Source: Plectosphaerella cucumerina | Taxonomy: Eukaryota > Ascomycota > Sordariomycetes > Glomerellales > Plectosphaerellaceae | DNA length: 64,000 nucleotides | Assembly: GCA_020746995.1 (NCBI GenBank) | Contig: JAGPXD010000002.1 | Location: forward strand, 6,448,001-6,512,000 | Reading direction: 5' to 3' | Shown here: one piece after another, positions 56,360-64,000 of the stretch | How the letters are laid out: the number at the start of each line of letters is the position of its first letter | Numbering within the stretch: the first letter of the stretch is position 1 | Notes under the pieces: generated by a model | The model's input: the letters and a program-made list of their open reading frames with translations, nothing else | Told to the model about the DNA's origin: nothing | Databases searched by the model: none | Made by a program: the position numbers and the translations under genes

Positions 56360-56657
56360 GAAAGGAGACTGGAAAGAAGATGTACGAACATGGTGACTGG
56401 CGTTTTGGTTTTAATCCGGGGAACAGTTGTATTTTAGGAGGCAACTCGACATGTCACGGGTCTCAAGCTAGACCTCGCCCTTACGTTGAAGAATACGGTT
56501 TCTTTGAAGGACTACCGATGAAACTACGCAGTCATGAGATATATTCAATGCGTGTTCTTTAGGAGTGAATGCTCAGGTAGTTCTTGTTTGCAAAAACATC
56601 GGGCTTACGCAGCAGTACTCCTAGCAACCATATTATGCCCTGTAGCCCTTACTTCGC

Positions 56658-58953
56658 CTAAGCATTGCTACGGTCAACACCCGAGTACTTGTTGATCCAG
56701 CCCAGCACCTCCTTGTGCCAGACAAGAGAGTTTTCGGGCTTGAGAACCCACTGCCAGAGTTATTAGCATGTTACACACTGTTCATGGCAATATCGACTCA
56801 CGTGGTTCTCGTCAGGGAACATCAGCAGGCGGCTCGGAATCTTCCGCGCCTGAAGCACGTTGAACATGGCCAAACCCTCAGAAATGGGAAGACGGTAGTC
56901 GAGCTCGTTGTGGATGACCAGCTGGGGTGTCGCCCAGTTCTTCAGGCGAGTGGCCGGATCCCACTTCTCGTACACCTCGCGCTTCTCCCACAGTGGCCCG
57001 CCAAAGTCGTGCAGCGGGAAGAAGAGCTCTTCTGTCGACCACTGGTTCAGCGTCGAGAAGACACCGTCATGGCACACGAGGGCCTTGAACTTTCTTCCGA
57101 GGTCGTTGCCCTGAATCCAGTCTACGCGGCTGGGTCAGCAAGCTTCATGGGGCTGGGGGAGAGAGACACTTACTGATCATGTAGCCGCCATAAGAAGCAC
57201 CGAGCGCCACTGCATTGTCTGTGTCAATGTACGGGATCTTGTCCTCAATGTGCTCGAAGCACTTGACCAGGTCGACGTAAGGTTTGCCACCCCAGTCCTC
57301 CTTGATATCGTCGGTGTGCTTCTGGCCGTAACCGGTGCTGCCGACGGGGTTTGGCATGACAGCAATGTAGCCCTGCTCAGCGAATATGGCCGGGTTCCAC
57401 CTGGTACTCCAGTTGTCGTTCCAAGCGCCCTGAGGTCCGCCGTGAATCAGGAAGGCGAGGGGGTACTTCTTCGACTCGTCGAAATTGGAAGGCTTCATGA
57501 CGAGAGCGTGTACGTCATAACCTCCTGCACCCTTGAACCAGAACTCATCCAACTGGGACTCGGAGAGCCCGAAGGTCTTTCCGTTCTTGGAGCTGGACGA
57601 GATGACATGCGAGCTTTTGTTGCTGGGGTCAAGGAGAGAGAACCTCGAGTTTTCCACCTGGGAGTTGGAGCTGACAATGAGCTTTCCAGAGTCTCCTCCG
57701 AGTAGCTTGGCCTCGATGACGGAGCCTGTGGAGGTGATGGGCTCCGGGGGGTCGACAGCCTTTTCCGGCGAGGCCGGGAGCTTCCAGAGCAGCACGCGGC
57801 CGTGCTTCTCCGCCGTCACGTACAGCTCAGCGTCGTCCTTGCTCCAGATGATGCTGTCAGGGCGTGCGTCCCAGCCACCGGCCCCATCCTTTGTCGTGAA
57901 GAACTCCTGCACCGAATCGAGTTCAGTAACATCGGGCACGAGGAACAGCCGGGGCTTGTCCGACTCGTACTGAATGTTCTTCATGCGGGTGAAGGCGATC
58001 TTCTTGCCGTCTCCAGAGAATACGGGTGACGCCGAGTAGCCCTGAACGTTGCCCGTCCTGACAACTTGGGGAGCTCGGGGGTTTTCCTCTGTAAAGGTCT
58101 CAAGGGGAATATAGTAGACGTTGGACTTTGTGTGGGTGGCAGGGGACAGATCGGGGTCGCGAGCGACGAATGCGATGCCTGTGCGGCTTACGTCGAAGTC
58201 TCCGGCGCCACCAAAGGGTGGCACGGGGCACTGAAGCTGCGTCTTGTCCAGGGCATTAATCAGGCCGGGCTGTTGCAGCTCCCACTTGCCGCCCTTTTGC
58301 TTGAGCAAACCGTACCAGATGGAGTTCTTGTTGCGGCCCACCCAGGAATCCCAGTGCCGCACGAAGAGCTCAGAGTACACCTTGCCGCTGGACAGGGACT
58401 TCTCCTCGCCACTGGGGTGATGCATGGCGCCCGAGGGGGTGGTGACGGCAGAGCAGACGAAGGCGACGCAGCCATCCTCGAGCTTCTGCGTCTTAATATT
58501 GGACAGACTGCCATCGAAGCTACGGATCTCGTGGACACTGCCGGGTGGTCAGTGCCAAGACAGTCGGCAAATCACTGATACAGGGGCAAAACATACGCAG
58601 AGGGCGAGGCGGCATTGCCGTACATGAGGCTCGTTGCCCCCTTGTCGCCGCTCTTGAAGAAGACAAAGTCCTTGTCCCCGATCCACGTGGGCTCGCTGTA
58701 CGAGTTGTCCTCGTAGAGCAGCTCTGTGCGACCCGAGTACACATCGAGGAGTCTGATCTGCACGGCCTTCGTATGTGTCGCGAAGGAGTAGGTGGATACC
58801 TTGATGGTCAATCTTGGGGCTCTCGTCCAAGGGAGGCTGGGGACTTACGGTGTACAGGGCCTTGTCTCCGGCAGGGTTGGGAATAGCGGCGGACCTTCGG
58901 GGAGCCGAGAGGAGAACCTCTGGCGTGAAGCGGGAGGCCCGGACAGTCATCAT
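56658..58953 (-). CDS. DPP5/acylaminoacyl-peptidase-like serine peptidase (S9C)
   Basis: Five exons (58849-58953, 58597-58799, 57174-58537, 56802-57121, 56658-56750) give 694 residues. A seven-bladed beta-propeller (about 20-430) precedes an alpha/beta-hydrolase domain. The catalytic Ser lies in GASYGGYM (about 551), the Asp in HNELDYRLP (about 632) and the His in PDENHW (about 664). [18 protein letters not shown] forms the oxyanion region, and [20 protein letters not shown] is typical of S9C peptidases. It removes N-terminal dipeptides or acyl-amino acids from peptides. Fungal DPP5 enzymes are often secreted, but this start ([20 protein letters not shown]) has no signal peptide, so a cytosolic role is likelier. 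Intron 1 is 49 nt with an AAG acceptor. Confidence 0.9.
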
Positions 58954-59589
58954 GAGAGGAGGGGTTGACGCTGGGGATGTGAGGGGAGAGACGACGGCGT
59001 CAGATCGACCGCTGAGGTAGAAATGGGGATGCTCCGCGTCGAATTGTAACCGGGCTTCAGTGTTCTCGAGGAAGTGGAGGACAAGTATATGTGAAGGGAA
59101 GGTTGAAGATGTAGAGCAGTGAGGGATGAAGAGGCAGAGGACGTGACGTGATGAGGAGACTGTGGCCGAGGCCAGCTGGGACCTGGGACGAACCACCGAG
59201 TCGTGAGCTCCAAGCTCCCCTGTCATTGACACGCCAGGTCGGCAGCAGGATGCCCGGCGCGGGGGGGAGCACTGCAGGGGGCACCTACCCCGCACTGCAC
59301 CTCCTCACTGGGAGCTGCACACTGGCAGGGGACGGGAAGCGGTCGCTGAGGCTCATCCCACGGCTGGGCGTTACTGTGCCATCAGGCGCTTAGATGAATT
59401 TGGTTAGTGGTATTTCTTCCAGCCCTGGAGTTCTCAAAGGCGGCTTATGTAATGTAACTAGGTTGAAAAGATGCCATTAACCTGACATCTACATGCCAAC
59501 CTCCGACGGTAGGGGATGATCTCTGATGGTGTTGTCGTCGGAGATATGAGAACCTCGACAAGGAAGCCTAGGCGTCAGCCATTCCGAGC
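58954..59589. other. Intergenic: promoter of the peptidase gene, 3' flank of the nuclease gene
   Basis: 636 bp between two tandem minus-strand genes; CT-rich on the sense strand near the peptidase start. No gene seen. Confidence 0.4.
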
Positions 59590-60540
59590 TCAGGCCTTGC
59601 CGGCTTCCACTTCGTCGTCCGCGGGCCCTTCAGCTTCTTCGTCCCAGTCGCCCTGATCCCAGTCACCCTCGGCCTCAATCTCCCCTTCGTCGTTACCCTC
59701 ATCTGCAGAAGCAGAGGCCAAGTACTCGCTGATCTCCTCCGGCGTCATCTCCCCTTCCACGACATCTGAGATAAAAGTCACAGGCACCGGGACTTCGCCT
59801 TCGATCTCGACATCCTCTGTCCACGTATCGAGAAGACCCGCGGAGCCGAGTCTCGCGCCGGTGGGAACGTCGTCGGCTTCACGGGTGAAGTTGGACATGG
59901 GCTCAATGTCGTACGTCGTCGCAATGACCATGCCCGAGGCGGTCTTCCAGTATCGGAACTGAGGCTCCTCCTCGCGCTTGGAGATCTTGCCCGCCTGAAC
60001 CTGCCAGCCGTCATTCTTGCAGGCCTGCTGGTTGCACCACTTTGCCGCCTTGACGCCTGGGTTTCCGAATCCGATGCGCATGTTGAATGGGATCTTCTTG
60101 CCCGCCTTCTGCATTCGCTGGACCGCGGTGCTGATGGTACCGCCCTGGGATCTGTTCTGCGCTAGAGGGACGCAGCGGGAGACCTGCTTGCCGTTGGGGT
60201 ATGTGCTCTGCCTCGTCTTCGCAAAGGGGTACTCGTCGCAGGAATCATAAATACCCCCGCGACGGCCAACACCCTTTCCGCCCTTGACGCACTTGTTCTT
60301 ACTACCGCAGCCGGCCGAGTTGCGCCGAGCCCTCTCGACGGTCGCGCTGGGCTTGTCGTAGGTCAAGATCATGGGGAACTTGGGGCTGGCGCACCGAGTG
60401 GCCCAACACATGTTGGCGCACACTTCGGGTACTTTGTCGCAGTTGAAGATGGCATCTGGGGGTGCGGCGTTGACTTGAGGAGAGACTCCAAGGAGAATGA
60501 AGGCTGCCAACAGCAGGATGTGTCTGTGGGCCATGATCAT
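59590..60540 (-). CDS. Secreted NucA/NucB-type deoxyribonuclease
   Basis: An intronless frame encodes 316 residues. The start at 60540 gives MIMAHRHILLLAAFILLGVS, a signal peptide ending near VNAAPPDA. The mature part (25-200) has about ten cysteines, including VPEVCANMCWATRCASPKFP and GCGSKNKCVKGG, then YDSCDEYPFAKTRQSTYPNG. CDEYPFA is the hallmark of NucA/NucB nucleases, known best from secreted bacterial sporulation DNases and found in various fungi. SQGGTISTAVQRM and WCNQQACKNDGWQ complete the fold. The C-terminal 110 residues are an extension with a strongly acidic, Trp/Asp/Glu-rich tail. It is predicted to cleave extracellular DNA, probably metal dependent; activity is inferred. A TATA-like box lies 98 bp upstream. 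Confidence 0.85.
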   Translation of the reverse strand: MIMAHRHILLLAAFILLGVSPQVNAAPPDAIFNCDKVPEVCANMCWATRCASPKFPMILTYDKPSATVERARRNSAGCGSKNKCVKGGKGVGRRGGIYDSCDEYPFAKTRQSTYPNGKQVSRCVPLAQNRSQGGTISTAVQRMQKAGKKIPFNMRIGFGNPGVKAAKWCNQQACKNDGWQVQAGKISKREEEPQFRYWKTASGMVIATTYDIEPMSNFTREADDVPTGARLGSAGLLDTWTEDVEIEGEVPVPVTFISDVVEGEMTPEEISEYLASASADEGNDEGEIEAEGDWDQGDWDEEAEGPADDEVEAGKA

Positions 60541-61572
60541 GGTGGCGATAATGGTGCGAAAAGGGGAAGGATGAGGGCTTGGTCCGAAGACTATGGGTAG
60601 CTCTCCTCGACTTCCGGATGGCGAACATTTCTCTCGAATTTATATCACGACCTGGATTATGGCGGTGTATTCGGTCTCCTGACACCATCCAGTCCAACGG
60701 ACTCGGGGTTACTCTCACCTGCGGCACAGTTGTCGTCGTGTCCATCAAGAGTACTCGAAGGGGAAGTTGGAGTCCTGCCAAGATTATACGTATGCTTTCT
60801 GCACTGGTTCTACACCTATTCCGGGCGAAGAGGCATGCCAAATAGACCCTAAAAGAGTCCTTGGCAGTCAACCTCATGCCGATGAACCGCCAGCTCTGCA
60901 TTTCCCCTTACCTTATTTGTTGATCACAGCGGCCTCGGGGCAGTAATTTGGCCCTGTTGACTCTTGTCGTCGCGGTTCTCGGGTGATGCAACAGGGAAAG
61001 CTCGGTTACAACGCCCGTTCTGCGTGGTGCTCCAACAGGTGGACGTTTCTGGCACCGAGTCTGCCGTGGAGTGGGTACGGGCGACTGTATGAGCTGATGA
61101 AGCCTTTGCCAAGAGGCTTCGACACGGATCACTGCAGGGCCTGAGCCCAAACGGTGACTCTTCGTATTCACACACAATCTTGACGTGTGCCCGGTTTAAG
61201 ATGGGCCATGTTTCTAAAGTGGCTGATCATAGAGTGTCCAGGTTGGCGTAGCACGCGCCGTGGCCAGAGGCTCATATACCCGATATTCGTCCTGTTTCTA
61301 GGTACTTTCGTGATGATTGTTTGCTACAGAGGAGAAAGCTCCTTGAGTTCATATTGCCAGGGATATCTTACCAAAGGCCCACTACCGAACTGTGCCGCAG
61401 GTCGAGACTCCTGGGCGTTCCATGTGTCGCCTGCTGCCTAAATTCGGCCTGCCTTTATGGGGGAAAAATGCAGTGATAGGCCCAGCCCCTCACCCTCTTC
61501 CATCGTCCTCTTCGCTGAACTTCATCTTACGTCCTTTTGCTACCTTGCCAAGCCATTACGCTTACAATCATA
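60541..61572. promoter_or_regulatory. Divergent intergenic region, nuclease / acidic protein
   Basis: About 1 kb separates the divergent starts at 60540 and 61573. It contains the nuclease TATA-like element and a moderately AT-rich middle; no coding region. Confidence 0.45.
60638..60644 (-). promoter_or_regulatory. TATA-like box of the nuclease gene
   Basis: TATAAAT on the minus strand lies about 98 bp upstream of the ATG at 60540. Motif and spacing only. Confidence 0.45.
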
Positions 61573-62586
61573 ATGACCGACGAGGTGACCTTCAAGGAGC
61601 ACAACTCCTTCTTCGCTTTCAGGGCCTACGTTACGGTTCCTGGTGTGACCCGGGAAACCGTGCTTCGACATCTCGTGCACCCCGACGCTGACGATGACGA
61701 GGGGGTTCTCGTCGAGGTCTGCATCGGCGAGACAGTCCAGTCGCTGATTCAACACCATGACGAGAATACGCCAATCAGAAGAGACAGCGATGTTCATCCC
61801 AGAATGTTCATCGTCATTGACTCAACCGACCTCCAAGAGCGCGGCGTCCTGCTCGTCGGGCTCCAACAGTACCACGGCCACAACGATGCCGTACGCGGCC
61901 CCATCGAAGAGATGCGCGATAGCCTGCTTTCCATGTCAATCGCCAACACGGACTGGTGGGAAGAGAAGCCCATCCGCGCTGACAGTAACCCAAAGGCTGT
62001 TCCGAAGCAGTGGTTCACAGCATACAACCTCCATGACGACCAGACCAAGTTCGACGAGGCCTTTCTTAAGCTCAATGAGGGTCTGTATGACGTTCATGTG
62101 GACGAAGACGAGGATGATGAGATGGAAATGGAGATGGAGACGGTGGAGACTCCTGATGACGATGCCCTCTCAGACGTCTCGATCAGTAGTCATCTAGTGG
62201 AAGTTACAGGCGGTGATGAAGCGGTTGGGGACGACGACGATCAAGGAGATGATGAGGAGGCCATTGAAGAAGCGGAAGATGACCCGAATATGGGAAACTT
62301 CTACAGGGCCTTCAAGCCTGACACCAGCGACCTGGACCAAATTGCACAGGGACATGCGACCCAGGCGCAGCAGCACAAACAGGATCCGAACATGTTCGTC
62401 GTCATCGACCAGGAATACGAGGCAGAGGGGTTCCTCATCATGCGGGTGACACCCGAGAGGGACTCGTTCCGGTGCAAGGGTGCAGTTGCCGGCGAGCTCC
62501 TGAGATGGATCTGGATCAACTTGATGACCTGGGACGGGGCCAAGGCTTATGCTGCGAGACAGGAGAACACACAGCAGCAGGAGTGA
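61573..62586 (+). CDS. Acidic protein with a duplicated DUF6924-like domain
   Basis: A single exon encodes 337 residues from MTDEVTFKEHNSFFAFRAYV. The N-terminal half has an alpha/beta domain with MFIVIDSTDLQERGVLLVGL followed by a helix ending LLSMSIANTDWWEE. A second, shorter copy at about 275-325 reads MFVVIDQEYEAEGFLIMRVT then RDSFRCKG and a C-terminal helix. Between them lies a strongly acidic linker (about 175-250) with runs of Asp/Glu and Met-Glu. The pattern of a VID strand, an acidic turn, a hydrophobic strand and an S-I-A-N helix resembles DUF6924-type domains; that match is from memory of the pattern and moderate. No signal peptide or membrane helix. Function unknown. It neighbours the secreted nuclease in divergent orientation. 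Confidence 0.7.
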   Translation: MTDEVTFKEHNSFFAFRAYVTVPGVTRETVLRHLVHPDADDDEGVLVEVCIGETVQSLIQHHDENTPIRRDSDVHPRMFIVIDSTDLQERGVLLVGLQQYHGHNDAVRGPIEEMRDSLLSMSIANTDWWEEKPIRADSNPKAVPKQWFTAYNLHDDQTKFDEAFLKLNEGLYDVHVDEDEDDEMEMEMETVETPDDDALSDVSISSHLVEVTGGDEAVGDDDDQGDDEEAIEEAEDDPNMGNFYRAFKPDTSDLDQIAQGHATQAQQHKQDPNMFVVIDQEYEAEGFLIMRVTPERDSFRCKGAVAGELLRWIWINLMTWDGAKAYAARQENTQQQE

Positions 62587-62850
62587 GCAGTCACGAGGAA
62601 AGAGCCCAAAGTATAACAATAACTCATTTCATTTCATCTCATTCATGACATGCTCTGAACGAACAGTATGACATGAGTGACAAGAACAGACGGTAGTCTC
62701 ATTTTGCCACAACTCGGCATGCAAGGAAGGGCTGCCTGACAAAGTCAGAGCAACTAATGACATGCCGTACAGAATCTGACCATCAGACCTGCGAAGCATG
62801 TCCACAGGCCAATCTCTCTGAGACCGCACTCTTCCCATGTTGCTGGCAGC

Positions 62851-63556
62851 TTAGCTGAGGGACAGGCCATCGAAGCTGGAGATGGCGGTGTCGATGGTCA
62901 TGCCGAGGCTGCCGGCCTGGTTCTGGAGGTCCTGCGACCTGCTCTCGACCTTGTCAATCAGGCCGAAGGCAATAGTCTTTGAGTGTTGTTAGTCACAGAA
63001 GTCAAAACGCTATCTCGCAAATCCTGGAGGGAAGAGAGAACGTACATCAACAATAGCCTCGACCTGGCGCAGGACGGCAGCAACGGGCTGGCCGATGATG
63101 GGGACCACGGTGAAGAGGCCCGCCTTGCCGATGAGGATGTTGAGGAGCACCTGGTGCACCCGGACGAACTCGCGGAAAGCGTCAAAGATGGCGTCCGAGG
63201 GGGCGCCGGCCGGGACGGGCGCCATGCCTTGCATCTGTGCGATGGCCGTGGTCGCGGTGGCCACGATGTCGACGAATCCGGCGATGAGGGGCTTGAGGAC
63301 TATGCGTCAGTTTTCTTGTACGACAGGAGAAGCACGCAATTCAGAGCGGTGATGTACGTACAGGGAAAGGACCGAGGCCGACTACGACCAGAGGGCCGTT
63401 GATGATGGTGATGCTCTGCGCCGGCGCCTGGAGGGCCTGGGACTTGGTCGTCAGAGACCGGATGTTGTCCACAGCCTGTTGGGGGGTGAGCTGGGCCACG
63501 GCCGAGCTGCAGACGGCCAGAGCGGCGACGACAGAGTTGAGGATGGAGAAACGCAT
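62851..63556 (-). CDS. Secreted HsbA-type (hydrophobic surface binding) protein
   Basis: Three exons (63358-63556, 63046-63299, 62851-62976; introns 58 and 69 nt) give 192 residues. MRFSILNSVVAALAVCSSAVA is a signal peptide. The mature protein is helical and Ala/Ile/Val-rich: AVDNIRSLTTKSQALQAPAQ, LIAGFVDIVATATTAIAQMQ, IFDAFREFVRVHQVLLNILI, FTVVPIIGQPVAAVLRQVEA and a last helix VESRSQDLQNQAGSLGMTID. This matches the HsbA/cell-wall galactomannoprotein family; HsbA of Aspergillus binds hydrophobic surfaces and recruits hydrolases, and Mp1-type relatives are cell-wall antigens. The first donor lies in a GTACGTAC repeat; only the second GT (intron 63300-63357) keeps frame. No GPI signal, so it is secreted or wall-associated. 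Confidence 0.85.
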
Positions 63557-64000
63557 TGTGATGGAGGTCTCGGAAAGAGCTGGGAAGGTTGAATGAGAGT
63601 TTTGGTTGGCTGTGTGGGAAGTAGAGAAGGCTGAGAGAGTGATTGTGGTGTCTGGATGATTCCTTTCCAAGAAGTGATGGACATTGCAGGCTTCTTATAC
63701 ACAATCTGCGCTGAGAAGATGGCATCCTCGGAATGCATTCAACTCCCTATCCTGTCCACCACCTGCTCGCTTCCAAGCGAGCATGTCCCAGCTCAGCTGC
63801 TACAGTTCAGCCATGGAAAAAACCCACAGAACGGCTTCCCAGCCATGATGCCTGACGATGTCTCCACGAATTCCAGATACGGCACTCGATGGTGTAGAGT
63901 CTGTGTCTCAGTGTCAGAAGCTAGACTAGCATAGAGGTGAGGAGAAGCATGCAGTAGACACTTGGCAACCCTCTACAAGCTTCCTAGATACCTCAGGGGG
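63557..64000. promoter_or_regulatory. Promoter region of the HsbA-type gene to window end
   Basis: 444 bp upstream of the HsbA start with a clear TATA box; no further gene seen before the window ends. Confidence 0.5.
63694..63699 (-). promoter_or_regulatory. TATA box of the HsbA-type gene
   Basis: GTGTATAAG on the minus strand contains TATAAG about 138 bp upstream of the ATG at 63556, a usual distance for regulated fungal genes. Confidence 0.5.

Noticed and set aside
1..64000. Secondary-metabolite cluster, transposon or starship-like element
   Set aside because: No PKS, NRPS, terpene synthase, transposase, integrase, reverse transcriptase or terminal repeats were seen.

Overview
The window is nuclear DNA of a filamentous ascomycete (Pezizomycotina, most likely Sordariomycetes). 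Reasons: GC-rich coding sequence with strong C/G preference at third codon positions, many short spliceosomal introns (mostly about 50-75 nt, with GTAAGT/GTGAGT-like donors and CTAAC/CTGAC-like branch sites), one gene per 2-3 kb on either strand, and fungal-specific families (Sch9 kinase, Ssr4, HsbA, GPI-anchored wall protein, GH18 chitinase, NAR1, ATP14). All gene models below were spliced by eye from frame continuity and splice signals. No virus, transposon, rRNA, CRISPR array or convincing tRNA was seen.

Layout. 0-6.4 kb: a Pch1/Ctk2/cyclin K-like cyclin and the U4/U6 snRNP protein PRP4 (both minus), then a ribosomal-S6-kinase-like AGC kinase (plus). 6.4-9.9 kb: largely empty. 9.9-11.3 kb: a secreted/transmembrane DOMON (CDH-cytochrome-like)-cytochrome b561 protein. 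11.3-14.1 kb: gene-poor stretch with frame-broken coding remnants. 14.1-15.1 kb: mitochondrial ATP synthase subunit h (ATP14) with two long introns. 16.5-19.3 kb: the nutrient kinase SCH9 (minus). 19.3-24.5 kb: 5.2 kb with at most one tiny ORF. 24.5-33.2 kb: a dense block: SUZ-domain protein, NAR1 (tail to tail, 48 bp apart), a four-helix membrane protein, a C2H2 zinc-finger protein (INO80/Iec1-like), RanGAP RNA1 and a small membrane protein. 34.3-38.3 kb: secreted GH18 chitinase facing a Pro/Val-repeat GPI-anchored wall protein. 40-46.7 kb: SSR4 (SWI/SNF-RSC), an RBM42-like RRM protein and a triose-phosphate-translocator-family (SLC35C2-like) transporter. 46.7-49.8 kb: 3 kb of uncertain content with coding-like traces. 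49.8-53.4 kb: a ten-exon GH15-family hydrolase and a bromodomain-associated histone-fold protein. 53.9-64 kb: an unknown 505-residue protein, a small secreted cysteine-rich protein, a DPP5/acylaminoacyl-peptidase-like serine peptidase, a secreted NucA/NucB-type nuclease, an acidic protein with a duplicated domain, and an HsbA-type secreted protein.

How the genes relate. Most are core housekeeping functions (transcription, splicing, Fe-S assembly, nuclear transport, respiration, growth signalling). The accessory part is the secreted set: chitinase, GPI wall protein, DOMON-b561 redox protein, Cys-rich small protein, NucA/NucB nuclease and HsbA protein. Four of these lie at 34-38 kb and 56-64 kb, interleaved with ordinary genes. 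There is no biosynthetic cluster backbone gene. I did not find a clear new multi-gene system. The best candidates for something undescribed are the fungal NucA/NucB nuclease with an acidic tail, the duplicated-domain acidic protein next to it, the atypical activation loop of the S6K-like kinase, and the decayed or unresolved regions at 12.1-13.7 kb and 47.9-49.0 kb.
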